From the NCBI GenBank assembly GCA_017635395.1, contig JAGBLN010000052.1, forward strand, positions 1 to 35,832: DNA of 35,832 nucleotides. The letters are read 5' to 3'. The DNA is from Lachnospiraceae bacterium (GTDB lineage Bacteria; Bacillota; Clostridia; Lachnospirales; Lachnospiraceae). Positions 17,461 through 25,991 of the stretch are shown here, one piece after another. Below the pieces are notes generated by a model. It was not told the origin of the DNA and ran no database searches. It was given only the letters and a program-made list of their open reading frames with translations. Within the stretch, counting starts at the first letter, position 1. Every line of letters starts with the position of its first letter. The position numbers and the translations under genes are program-made.

Positions 17461-17703
17461 TCAGGATACCGCCTTTTCGATGATATCGAGCATTTCGCCG
17501 ACATTCTTCATTCCAACTACATCCTTCATCTGAAACTTCATACCGAAGGCGGACTCGATCTCTGATATGAGAGTGATATGCATAAGGGAATCCCAGTCCT
17601 CTACATCGTCAGCAGTGGTAGACTCCACTACTACTATGCTGTCATCATCAAAAACATCATGAAAAACATCATTCACCTTACCAAGGATTTCTTCTCTGCT
17701 CAT
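17461..17703 (-). CDS. Acyl carrier protein
   Basis: An 80-residue acidic carrier protein. The 4'-phosphopantetheine site is S39 in EDWDSLMHITLISEIE; WDSL rather than the DSLD of fatty-acid ACP is typical of dedicated carriers paired with FkbH-like or D-alanyl ligase-like enzymes. The start ATG (17701-17703) has a strong GGAGGG site (17709-17714) 5 bp upstream. It is the first gene of block 3 behind an apparent promoter at 17748. The likely partner, the FkbH-like enzyme, lies just across repeat A2. Confidence 0.95.
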   Translation of the reverse strand: MSREEILGKVNDVFHDVFDDDSIVVVESTTADDVEDWDSLMHITLISEIESAFGMKFQMKDVVGMKNVGEMLDIIEKAVS

Positions 17704-17747
17704 GCCGTCCCTCCGTACTATCTGCGTATAGTTTCCATAACTGAAAT

Positions 17748-17756
17748 ATTATAGCA
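17748..17756 (-). promoter_or_regulatory. Extended -10 promoter before the ACP gene
   Basis: On the minus strand this reads TGCTATAAT, a consensus -10 box with TG extension. It lies 45-53 bases upstream of the ACP start and downstream of repeat A2. The -35 region is poor, as allowed for extended -10 promoters. If it is active, the ACP-to-8374 block is a separate or additional transcript. Confidence 0.6.
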
Positions 17757-17819
17757 TATATTAACGTTATTGGCTATTATGCATTATTTGGATGGCCATA
17801 TGGTGTAAAACAGATTATT

Positions 17820-18085
17820 AAACTTCCCACATTCAGTTTCTTTAAGCAGGACGGTCACTCTCACCTGTTTGGGAACCGATGCAACGCTTCGGGAAACTAA
17901 CCGCTAACACCCCGTAGTTACCCGTCGCATGCAAGCCAACACAGAAAAGCGTGTGTTGTCTTGCAGCCCTGCACCGCGTAACAACGGGCTGTAAGCACTG
18001 GATTTCCCCTCGGCTAAAACCGCATCGTGACTGTTCCCAACAGGTTCGAGTGCCGTCCTGTCAAATTTTTGTGAGTGGGAAGTTT
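17820..18085. repeat. Family A structured repeat, copy A2
   Basis: A 266-bp element with perfect 11-bp inverted ends AAACTTCCCAC (17820-17830) and GTGGGAAGTTT (18075-18085). Its outer arms, 17847-17876 and 18033-18060, pair with nearly the same layout as in A1 (stem, one-base bulge, stem, 2x2 loop, stem) although the sequence differs: GGGAAC/GTTCCC here against CCGGAAC/GTTCCGG in A1. The apical stem is CAACAC/GTGTTG instead of CGG/CCG, inside the same GCAAG/CTTGC frame. The core from 17877 to about 18030 is nearly identical to A1. Together with a promoter, it occupies the 436-bp gap between the FkbH-like and ACP genes. Confidence 0.9.
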
Positions 18086-18139
18086 ATTTTAAGTGACTGA
18101 AAATACCCAATGTAGCCCCATCTGACGCTGTAACGTGAT

Positions 18140-19867
18140 CTAACGGTGTAGGTCGGCTATATACGTATCCCTTACCTGATACTCCTCCACCTTGCAGACA
18201 TACTTGCCGGGTTCGGTCTCGGTAAAGCCTTTTTCTTTATAGATGTCCTTGACCATAGAGTTCTTGGCTGTAGGAAGGTATTCGGCGCGGATTTCATTGA
18301 AGCCACTGGATTTGGCCGTGGAGACGATGGTGTTTACGATATAGTCTTCCATGGTACGCTTGAGGACACGGCAGCTCATAAGCCATGTATCCACGAAGGC
18401 ATAGCCCTCTTCCTTCTTCATTATGACCACGCTTACCAGACCGTGGTCGCCGAAGCGGTCCTTAAGGGTGAAATATAGAGTGATATAGGAGTCGTCATTG
18501 GCTAGAGCCTCTATCTCCTCCTGGGTATAGCGGACGGTCCTAAGATTGAACTGGTTGGAGCGCTGGGTAAGCTGCGCGATCCTGGGATAGTGGAATTTGT
18601 CAAAAGGACCGGCATATGCCTCCATCTGAAGGTCCTTCAGATAGTCCTCGTAGCTTCCGAAACTTTCCCTGACCTTGGTGCGCTGGGCCTCTGCCCTGTA
18701 CTGGTCTGTCCTTCCTGCATCCTCTGCACTGAAAGCAACTGTTTCAAAGAGATTCAAGCCCTTTAGGTAATTCAGGTACTCCGCAGGATCCTCAGGCAGC
18801 TCAGGAACTGTAATATCTGGTATAAGCTCACGCACCAGGTTCCTTTCAAAAGGATTGTCGTCAATAAATACAAAACTGTCCATTCCAAGATTCAGAGTTT
18901 CACGGATATTTTTTATGTTAGAGGCCTTGTCTTCCCAGTTTGCGACAAAACATGCTATGTCTTCCAAGCGAAGCACCATCTCGGGATGCTTTTCAAAAGG
19001 CTCCTTTGCCTTGTCCTCATCATTCTTGCTGCAAACCGCAAGCAGTATGCCGCGCTTCTTCAGTTCCTTAAGCCAGACCTGGAATTCCTGAAATGCCCTT
19101 CCTATGCCCAATTCACCTACCTGTATTCCTTCCAGTCCGTCATCACCTACTACACCACCCCAGAGGGTATTGTCCAGGTCAAGGATTACGCATTTCTTTA
19201 TGCTTCCACGCATTGCCCCGATCACTTTCATGATCTCTTCTGCAATATCAGGAATGATCTCCGTAGAATAAGGCATTCTGGCAGCGAAATAGAGCTTGCT
19301 GTCGCAGAACTTTTCCACACCCACACGGCTCTGTAATGAATTAAGGTCTATAATGTAAACTCCGGGGTGCTTTGAAGCCTCCTCCATCAGCATCAGGTTA
19401 AGTTTTCTCTGTTGGAAAATAAATGAAGCCTCTATGGAATTTGCATAATTTCCGAATACCCGGTCATCCCTTTCGGGGAAATTGAACTGAAGGACTTTGC
19501 ATTTTGCACTGCTTAAAAGCATCTCCCAGTATCCGGCTATCTGATCAGCTTTGTCACCTGCAAAGCTCTTCCTGTCCTCCATAGACAGGCTGCAAAAATC
19601 CGCATAGAGCCTTTCCGTACACATGTCTATGAGCACAGCTTCAGGCCTGCTTTCATAAAGTTCAGATGAAGGATCGGTTATCTGTGCCCTTATCTCATCA
19701 TAATCCGCATCAAATACGAACATATGAAGGCCATGCTCATATGCCGCTCCTGCCACAGCCGCCGCAAGATGCTGGGTGGCACAGTCCCCGGTTATAGCCA
19801 GCTTTATCTCCGGCAATCCGCTCATGTCTTTTTTCAGATTTTTTTTCAGCTCGATAAAAGTGCTCAT
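18140..19867 (-). CDS. FkbH-like HAD / glyceryl-ACP synthase
   Basis: A 575-residue FkbH-type protein. An N-terminal domain of about 200 residues begins at IKLAITGDCATQ; a HAD domain follows with KKCVILDLDNTLWGGVVGDDG near residue 220, LLAVCSKNDEDKA and FVFIDDNPFER; the C-terminal part is GNAT-like (DRFGDHGLVSVV, SCRVLKRTMED, LPTAKNSMVKDIYKEKGF). Characterised FkbH enzymes take 1,3-bisphosphoglycerate, dephosphorylate it and load glyceryl on an ACP. I choose the ATG at 19867: GAGG stands 8 bp upstream, and the longer frame to 19930 would overlap the MBOAT gene by 53 bp. The acyl acceptor ACP is the gene at 17703. Confidence 0.92.
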   Translation of the reverse strand: MSTFIELKKNLKKDMSGLPEIKLAITGDCATQHLAAAVAGAAYEHGLHMFVFDADYDEIRAQITDPSSELYESRPEAVLIDMCTERLYADFCSLSMEDRKSFAGDKADQIAGYWEMLLSSAKCKVLQFNFPERDDRVFGNYANSIEASFIFQQRKLNLMLMEEASKHPGVYIIDLNSLQSRVGVEKFCDSKLYFAARMPYSTEIIPDIAEEIMKVIGAMRGSIKKCVILDLDNTLWGGVVGDDGLEGIQVGELGIGRAFQEFQVWLKELKKRGILLAVCSKNDEDKAKEPFEKHPEMVLRLEDIACFVANWEDKASNIKNIRETLNLGMDSFVFIDDNPFERNLVRELIPDITVPELPEDPAEYLNYLKGLNLFETVAFSAEDAGRTDQYRAEAQRTKVRESFGSYEDYLKDLQMEAYAGPFDKFHYPRIAQLTQRSNQFNLRTVRYTQEEIEALANDDSYITLYFTLKDRFGDHGLVSVVIMKKEEGYAFVDTWLMSCRVLKRTMEDYIVNTIVSTAKSSGFNEIRAEYLPTAKNSMVKDIYKEKGFTETEPGKYVCKVEEYQVRDTYIADLHR

Positions 19868-19875
19868 GATCATTA

Positions 19876-19879
19876 CCTC
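19876..19879 (-). promoter_or_regulatory. Ribosome-binding site that fixes the FkbH start
   Basis: The minus strand reads GAGG, 8 bases before the ATG at 19867 and overlapping the TGA of the MBOAT gene (TGAGG). An ATG two codons earlier is too close to this site. This supports translational coupling of MBOAT and FkbH. Confidence 0.65.
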
Positions 19880-21311
19880 AGAAAATGTAATATGCGAAGC
19901 CTGCCGCGCTGCGGTCTCCCTTGCACACATATATCAGCACTGCCACAGCTATGTATATGGCCCACCTGAATACAGGATTCAGGGAATGGATCATCGTCAG
20001 GACATCCTTTTCCCTGTACTTGAATATATCAACAACCAGGAGTATCACAAAGGGTACCAGGATCAAGAACAAGTCATAGATATTATGATATATGAAATTA
20101 GCACATCCACTAATATCTGCCTTAATGAATATCTCTTTCATCATAAGGAACGATGTGGAGAGCTCAGCCGGCCTGAACATCATAAAACTAAACATAACTA
20201 TAACGAAGGTGCGCACCACCCTGAGGGCATCCATAAACTTAGACTTAAAAAGCTTCGGCGACTTGTCATTTACTGACGCATACACGGGACGCAGGAATTC
20301 TGAAAAAATTATCACGGCTCCGCAGAACCAGTCATAGCATAAGTAATTGGCATCAAAACCATGCCATAATCCTATCAGAGTCCAGTTCACCGTCAGGGCT
20401 ATAGCCGTAGGAAGGGTCTTCATCAGGTACTTATTCTTCTTCTTTTTGAAATGAGAACTTACCCCTGAACAGAGCTTAGTCCTTAACATCGGATAAAAAA
20501 CATAGACCTTAAACCACAGGCCAAGCGACATATGCCACCTGCGCCAGAACTCTGCCATGGACTTTGATGCATAGGGGACATTAAAGTTTTCCCTTATCTC
20601 TATTCCCAGCATTTTCGACATGCCAACGGCCATATCCATGTATCCGGAAAAATCAGCATAAAGCTGTATCGTATAAAGAGCCATTACGAAGACAATTGTA
20701 AAACCGTAATACCCCGAAGCATCATCGAAAACAGGATCCACGACATAGCCTATGCGGTCTGCCAGCACAAGTTTTTTCAAGAGTCCAAGCGCAAACCTTC
20801 CGGCACCGTTACAGACATTCGCATAATCAAAATCGTGTCCCTCCTCAAGCCTTGACTTGAGCTCATTGTAATCTTCGAAAGGCCCCTGAAGGATATGAGG
20901 AAAAAAAGATACATACAGAAGCACCCGCAGGGGGTTCTTCTGGGCATCAGTAGAACCGCGGTAAACTTCCGTCACATAGCCTATGCACTGCAGGGTGTAA
21001 AACGAAAGCCCCAGCGGCATCACAAGGGAACCGAATGGTGTACGCATAAGCACAAGAACAACAATGAATATCAGTACAGACACAGCAAAAATAAGGGATG
21101 CCTTACTCCTTGCCTTTTCGATAAAAAGCGCAGAGCCCCAGCTGACCATAACACTTAGGATCATCATAATGAATCCCGGTATACCTGCTTCAAAATAAAA
21201 AACCAGAGATGCTAAGAGCGTAACAATCCACTGCCATTTTTTCGGCACTATATAGTACAGCAGGAAAACGGCAATAAAGAAATATGCAAATGTAAGAGTC
21301 GTAAAAGTCAT
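19878..21311 (-). CDS. MBOAT-family O-acyltransferase (DltB/AlgI-like)
   Basis: A 477-residue polytopic membrane protein with about 11 helices. MBOAT marks: YTLQCIGYVTEVYRG near residue 105, the conserved EFWRRWHMSLGLWFKVYVFYP-type strip near 255-275, and NWTLIGLWHGFDANYL near 308-323, containing the presumed catalytic histidine. Relatives move acyl groups from a carrier (DltC, CoA) across the membrane onto teichoic acid, alginate or other glycans. Directly followed by the FkbH gene with its ribosome site on the MBOAT stop codon, it is the natural acceptor-side enzyme for the ACP-bound acyl group made by this cluster. Confidence 0.95.
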   Translation of the reverse strand: MTFTTLTFAYFFIAVFLLYYIVPKKWQWIVTLLASLVFYFEAGIPGFIMMILSVMVSWGSALFIEKARSKASLIFAVSVLIFIVVLVLMRTPFGSLVMPLGLSFYTLQCIGYVTEVYRGSTDAQKNPLRVLLYVSFFPHILQGPFEDYNELKSRLEEGHDFDYANVCNGAGRFALGLLKKLVLADRIGYVVDPVFDDASGYYGFTIVFVMALYTIQLYADFSGYMDMAVGMSKMLGIEIRENFNVPYASKSMAEFWRRWHMSLGLWFKVYVFYPMLRTKLCSGVSSHFKKKKNKYLMKTLPTAIALTVNWTLIGLWHGFDANYLCYDWFCGAVIIFSEFLRPVYASVNDKSPKLFKSKFMDALRVVRTFVIVMFSFMMFRPAELSTSFLMMKEIFIKADISGCANFIYHNIYDLFLILVPFVILLVVDIFKYREKDVLTMIHSLNPVFRWAIYIAVAVLIYVCKGDRSAAGFAYYIF

Positions 21312-21312
21312 T

Positions 21313-22674
21313 TCACATTCCGGCCTTTCTTATCTGCAGGCCCACCGTCAGTATCAGGTTTGCAATGATACCCACCACAATAACTGCATATGCCAAGTAT
21401 TTCTGCCATTTCTTATCCAGCTTTTTATAGAGCAAATAACTGTCAGCCAGAAAAGCAAAATACATAAAGATAAGGACACGGTGCCAGGAAGCAAACATCG
21501 TAGGGGAAAGCATGAGCGCCATCCTTACGGCAAAGCCAACTCCCACGCACCATATACTTATAAGTTTTTCATTAAAGTCAGCCCCCACATTCCAGAGCAC
21601 GATAACAGCAGCGGCTATATATACCGCTAGTCCTGCCACTTCAGACAGCTGGACAAATGCTGTCTTTGCATCCGTCATATATACAGACGGAAATGAGAAA
21701 TCATAATTCCTCTTATGACCGATGATGAAATCAATTACAAAATATACTGACGTGAAAATAACATCAACAACAAGCGGAACAAATGACACTATCCTTACCC
21801 ACAGCTTGTTTTCCTTTTTTACCTCCGCAAATAAAAGCAGCAGGGAAAACAGGAAGAATATGACATCAGGGATGGCCACGAAATGCTCAAATACAAACAC
21901 GCTGCACAGTCTTGCCTTTTCAAAAATGGAGAGGTCGAAGAATTCCGGCATCCAGTTTGCCGCTTCCATTGCAGTACGTTCTTCATTGCCCGGTGCAGAC
22001 AGCGCAAATATGAGTCCGAAGACCCCGATGCAAAGGGCAGTTATCTCAAACCATTTGCTTTTCTTCTCCTTTATCATGAACCACAGAACAAGGGCAAAGG
22101 ACATGATGACCACTGTAGCAGACTGTTCACAATTAGCCGCAAACACAAGGGCTATAAGCCCGCACCTGATAGCACCTCCGCTCACTTTCTCGCCACGATA
22201 CCTTCGCATGCTGCAGCTTAACGCATAAAGGAAGGCTGCAAGGGGCCAAATGTAATTTAGCGATGTGCATATCCAGCCTGCAGAACCCATATGCATATAG
22301 GGATAGCAGGCAAAGAGCCCGAATATCAGATAATTCTTTTTGTCATACTTATCATTTACAAGAATAACAGAAGCACTGTGTGCAATAAGAATGCAGATAA
22401 GGGTATCAAGTATCTGCCACATGATAAACGGCATCCTGATCAGCGTAAACAGTATTGCCTCCGACAGTACCCTGGATGAATCCGTCTTATACCTAAAGAG
22501 CAGCAGTTCCGTCAGAGAAGGCCAGTCCTGTCTTAACTGTACAAAATATGAATCGTCATTGGTAAAGCCCACAAAGGTAAGATGCATTGCAAAGAAAAAA
22601 ACAGCCGTAATGACCATCATACGGAGATAATGATTCTTGTTCTGTATTTTATCCACAGCTTTAATCCCTGTCAT
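21313..22674 (-). CDS. Multi-pass membrane protein, GT-C-like (possibly DUF6056)
   Basis: A 453-residue protein with about ten to eleven hydrophobic helices. FTNDDSYF at 37-44, right after the first helix, places two aspartates in the first outer loop, where GT-C glycosyltransferases hold their catalytic acid. SSRVLSEAI follows near residue 65 and NCEQSATV near 190. From memory the pattern fits DUF6056-like glucosyltransferase-type proteins, but I cannot confirm this. It lies 1 bp before the MBOAT gene. The likely role is transfer of a sugar from a polyprenyl-phosphate donor on the outer face. Confidence 0.65.
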   Translation of the reverse strand: MTGIKAVDKIQNKNHYLRMMVITAVFFFAMHLTFVGFTNDDSYFVQLRQDWPSLTELLLFRYKTDSSRVLSEAILFTLIRMPFIMWQILDTLICILIAHSASVILVNDKYDKKNYLIFGLFACYPYMHMGSAGWICTSLNYIWPLAAFLYALSCSMRRYRGEKVSGGAIRCGLIALVFAANCEQSATVVIMSFALVLWFMIKEKKSKWFEITALCIGVFGLIFALSAPGNEERTAMEAANWMPEFFDLSIFEKARLCSVFVFEHFVAIPDVIFFLFSLLLLFAEVKKENKLWVRIVSFVPLVVDVIFTSVYFVIDFIIGHKRNYDFSFPSVYMTDAKTAFVQLSEVAGLAVYIAAAVIVLWNVGADFNEKLISIWCVGVGFAVRMALMLSPTMFASWHRVLIFMYFAFLADSYLLYKKLDKKWQKYLAYAVIVVGIIANLILTVGLQIRKAGM

Positions 22675-22680
22675 TTACAC

Positions 22681-23688
22681 CTACACCAGTTTTTCCTTAG
22701 TCTTCATCTGAGCCTTAACCTTGTTCATCATATGCATAGGCTTCTTAACCACATCAAGGGCACGCTGAACCTTCTTGGCATCCTTAAGCTTTTTCTGATA
22801 GTCCCTGCCGATGTAGACCATATTCCTGCGCTTTGCATCCTTGATGTCCTGATCAAATATGTTCCGCAGAAATGCATCCGCAAAATCATCGCTCAATATC
22901 TTCTTAGCGCTTGTATCATCAGTAAGGATCGGAGCCTTCACCATCTTAAGGAAAAGCTCGTCATCAGCATCTATCCTCTTTACTTCCTCAATGGCTGCTT
23001 CTACACTTCCAAAGGACGAAGCGTCTATAAAGGACTCTGGATTAAACTCTTCCTTTATTCTGGGGTTTCCCCAATAGATAGGAATGGTATCTCCCGCAAA
23101 TGCCTCCAGTATCTTTTCCGTGGTATATCCGCTCATGCCGGAATTTTCAAAAGCAAGGGTAAACCTGTAGTCCTTCTCAAAAGCAATCTTATCATCAACG
23201 GGACCGCCCACATTATTCCTGTATCTTCCGCCGGAATCAACCTGCTTGTATTCAGAAAGCTTCAGGTACATATCATCCCGCTCCCCCATGGCATAGGGGT
23301 TGGATACAACACGGTTGCAGAATTTCTTTTTGGCAAGATAATACTCATCGCTATAGGTATGTTTCTTAAGCGCCGGCCCTATTACCTTGTCCTTTGAATA
23401 AAGGGCATACAGAGGAAGCCTTAAATAACGGTCCTCAAAATCAATATAATGAAATCCCATGGCATAGTCGTAGAGATTGAAATCCGGGATAATGTTTTCC
23501 CCGGTGAAATAAATCTTCACACAGTCCTGATAATTAAAATGCTTATCAGAAAAACAGCTGCAGAAAACGTAGTCCGGCGTATCGCTCAGCTCCACATCAT
23601 AATACCTGCAGAGGGTGTTATAAAACAGGTTGTCGGTCTTATCAAGATCAGACCAGAAGTCTATGAAATCAATCTTTATCTTCTTCAT
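22681..23688 (-). CDS. GT10 fucosyltransferase-like protein
   Basis: A 335-residue GT10 enzyme, the family of alpha-1,3/1,4-fucosyltransferases using GDP-fucose. The signature lies in YRFTLAFENSGMSGYTTEKI followed by LEAFAGDTIPIYWGNP, at about residues 175-207. The C-terminal 60 residues are basic and helical (KKLKDAKKVQRALDVVKKP), as in bacterial members that contact the membrane. I start it at the ATG at 23688: the longer frame would need a TTG at 23730 and overlap the polymerase gene by 62 bp, whereas this overlap is 20 bp and GAGGG lies 11 bp upstream. No GDP-fucose synthesis gene is in the window. Confidence 0.88.
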   Translation of the reverse strand: MKKIKIDFIDFWSDLDKTDNLFYNTLCRYYDVELSDTPDYVFCSCFSDKHFNYQDCVKIYFTGENIIPDFNLYDYAMGFHYIDFEDRYLRLPLYALYSKDKVIGPALKKHTYSDEYYLAKKKFCNRVVSNPYAMGERDDMYLKLSEYKQVDSGGRYRNNVGGPVDDKIAFEKDYRFTLAFENSGMSGYTTEKILEAFAGDTIPIYWGNPRIKEEFNPESFIDASSFGSVEAAIEEVKRIDADDELFLKMVKAPILTDDTSAKKILSDDFADAFLRNIFDQDIKDAKRRNMVYIGRDYQKKLKDAKKVQRALDVVKKPMHMMNKVKAQMKTKEKLV

Positions 23689-24835
23689 CTTTTTTATTTC
23701 CCTCAATCTTTTCTCCGTTTTTTTCTTCAATAAGATTCTCGTAACCTATAAGCATCAGCCACAAAGGGTTCTTATTGAAATACGCCAGATAACTCTCACC
23801 CATGGAATATGCTGCACTTCCCGAGAAAACTATCTGTGCAGACTTATCCCTATATTTATATGCCTTTATGCAAAGGATGATAAACAACGCCGAATACAAA
23901 ATAAAGAATACAAATCCCTGTTGTATACTGGCATTTGCAAAACCCATCTCCGTCAGAGTCTCAACAATCTTAATTCCAAACAGATTAAGCCTGTTCTGCT
24001 GTAAAACACTAGCGGCCCCCCACAGTCTGCCAGTAGTCAAATTATCCAACAAATCCCATAGATTCTTTTGTTCGCCAAAGTTTGGCTGCGGAATTGGTAC
24101 CAGCATGAATACAATGACAACAATCATCTGTACTGCTGCTGTGGCTATACTAATAATGAATAATACCATTCCCGAGATTTTATCCGGAAAGAATCTTTTT
24201 ACCGCATACATAAACAACGTCATCAGAAGGGCAGCTATCCCCATTTTAGAAGCAGACATAATAATAAATACTCCACAGAATACAGTCAGCATCCAAAAAC
24301 ATACCGTCTTCCATTTAAAATCCCTGTCCAGCAGAAAGCATCCCAGTATAAAAACACGGTATACAAAAAATGAAAGACTGTTTGGATGATAGAAACCCAG
24401 ACACAGCCTGGTCTCTTCCACGCTCCTAAAGTGGTCCGTCATTGACACGGTATTATGGAGCCCAAGCAGGGAAAGTACAGCAGCATAAACTACTATCAGC
24501 AAAGTACCATAAAAGAAGAACCTTACCACCTGTTCCCTTTTCTGATGCCTGCCCGCAAGCAAAGCAAGGGCTATCCTAAGTATCAATGCTGAATGCTGGA
24601 AATAGTAGCATATCAGGCCATATCCCCCGCACAGAACATAAAGCTTCCAGTTCTTCTTGAATTCAGGAACACAGAGTATGGACAATGCAAGACAGACCAT
24701 ACCAACAACTATGTATACTTTCTCATGATACCATCCGAAAGCATAGCCAGAAGGGGTAACGATCAGCTCGCATACCATTCCTATCCAGAAAAGGACAGCC
24801 GATATTCTTTTTCTTATCTCGAGACTCTTACTCAT
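23669..24835 (-). CDS. Wzy-like polysaccharide polymerase
   Basis: A 388-residue membrane protein with about ten helices, low sequence conservation and the Wzy/O-antigen-ligase look: a large outer loop with LCLGFYHPNSLSFFVYR (about residues 145-160), a second loop with NLTTGRLWGA near 265, and no nucleotide-binding motif. It would join lipid-linked repeat units outside the membrane. A charged tail (EEKNGEKIEGNKKDEEDKD) ends it. It is the only such protein in the window, and an ABC-type flippase gene lies just upstream of the intervening GT4. An alternative is an O-antigen-ligase-like enzyme. Confidence 0.75.
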   Translation of the reverse strand: MSKSLEIRKRISAVLFWIGMVCELIVTPSGYAFGWYHEKVYIVVGMVCLALSILCVPEFKKNWKLYVLCGGYGLICYYFQHSALILRIALALLAGRHQKREQVVRFFFYGTLLIVVYAAVLSLLGLHNTVSMTDHFRSVEETRLCLGFYHPNSLSFFVYRVFILGCFLLDRDFKWKTVCFWMLTVFCGVFIIMSASKMGIAALLMTLFMYAVKRFFPDKISGMVLFIISIATAAVQMIVVIVFMLVPIPQPNFGEQKNLWDLLDNLTTGRLWGAASVLQQNRLNLFGIKIVETLTEMGFANASIQQGFVFFILYSALFIILCIKAYKYRDKSAQIVFSGSAAYSMGESYLAYFNKNPLWLMLIGYENLIEEKNGEKIEGNKKDEEDKD

Positions 24836-24839
24836 CCGT

Positions 24840-25991
24840 CTATTTCATTACTTCGTCATAAACAGCCATTACGCCGTCGGCATTCTTTTCAGCAGTAAAG
24901 CATTCCTTTACCCGCTCCCTGCCCTTTTCACCCATGCCCCAACCAAGACTGGGATCATCAATGAATCTCCGCATAAGCTCTGCCAGACCCTTTACATCAT
25001 CAAACAAAAAACCGGTGACACCGTCAAGGATTATCTCCGGTGTCGCGCCGGACCTTCTTCCCAACACAGGCAGTCCGCCAAGCATATATTCTGCCGTCAC
25101 CAGGCCAAAGCCTTCATATTCTGAAGCAATAACTCCCACATTGCTCTTCTTTATCAGCTCAGGGACATTATCAGTAAAGCCTGTCATTGTCACATAACTT
25201 TCCAGCTTGTTTTTCTTTATATAATTCTCCAAAGTCCTGCAGTACCGTTCATCGCCATTGCCTGCAAGTGTTATATGGAATGTAGAACATCCACTTTCAA
25301 TTAATACAGTGGCAGCCTTCAGCAGGTCAAGCTGATGCTTGGCAGGAAAAATATACCCGGTATAAAGAAACTCTGTTACACGGTCTTCCGAAAATGAACC
25401 GCTTTTGTCATCACCATAATCCAAGGCGTCTATCTCTATCCCGTCATACACAACTTTCGTGCAAGCTTTGGGATAATTCTTTTCCACTGACTTGCTGACA
25501 GCATCAGATATTGCGATTACCCTGTCTGCTTCTTCGTAGTATTCCTTCACCATGTTTTCGGGATAGAAATATCTCATTCCATAGTGTTCCCTGGTAAATT
25601 CCCTTACATGCCATATATGCTTACATCCAAGACGCCTTGCAAGCATTGCTCCTGTCCCTATCACACTGGAATTCGAATGTATGATGTCAGGGGCATTATC
25701 CTTAAAATGCTCGTACAGAATTTCAAGTTCACTTGATATGGCTTTTTTTCTCTTATTCTTTTTTAACTCAAAGCTTATGGCTTCAGCATATACAGCCTGC
25801 CACTGCGTTATTGGACACACAAAATAAGATATTCCCTCTTTATCAAGAATATCCGTAAAGCTGCCTTCGGCCGGTATTACCACTGCAGGCTCATATCTTC
25901 CGCTTTCATGCATCTTCAGCACCAGCTTAAGAAGCGCCTTATTTGCCCCATACATATTGTCATAATGGGTAAGCAGAAGAACCCTTACCAT
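24840..25991 (-). CDS. Glycosyltransferase family 4
   Basis: A 383-residue GT-B enzyme with both halves recognisable. MVRVLLLTHYDNMYGANKAL opens the acceptor domain, and HSNSSVIGTGAMLARRLG and HIWHVREF follow. The donor domain contains YTGYIFPAKHQLDLLKAA, SEYEGFGLVTAEYMLGGLPVLG (E-x7-E type) and GATPEIILDGVTGFLF. The start codon overlaps the stop of the ABC exporter gene (ATGA), so the two are translationally coupled. Sugar donor unknown; cytosolic. Confidence 0.9.
   Translation of the reverse strand: MVRVLLLTHYDNMYGANKALLKLVLKMHESGRYEPAVVIPAEGSFTDILDKEGISYFVCPITQWQAVYAEAISFELKKNKRKKAISSELEILYEHFKDNAPDIIHSNSSVIGTGAMLARRLGCKHIWHVREFTREHYGMRYFYPENMVKEYYEEADRVIAISDAVSKSVEKNYPKACTKVVYDGIEIDALDYGDDKSGSFSEDRVTEFLYTGYIFPAKHQLDLLKAATVLIESGCSTFHITLAGNGDERYCRTLENYIKKNKLESYVTMTGFTDNVPELIKKSNVGVIASEYEGFGLVTAEYMLGGLPVLGRRSGATPEIILDGVTGFLFDDVKGLAELMRRFIDDPSLGWGMGEKGRERVKECFTAEKNADGVMAVYDEVMK

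Noticed and set aside
17820-18085. Repeats as simple intrinsic terminators.
   Set aside because: The palindromes are far longer than a terminator stem, and neither side has a strong U-run in the direction of transcription (for A2 the minus strand continues AATAATCTG).
17811-18095. Target-site duplication around repeat A2.
   Set aside because: The flanks (left ATTATT, right ATTTTA) are both AT-rich but not a clean direct repeat, and A1 has none either.
22582-23397. A 271-codon plus-strand open frame opposite the GT10 gene.
   Set aside because: The GT10 signature is unambiguous on the other strand, and this frame has no family resemblance or ribosome site in context.
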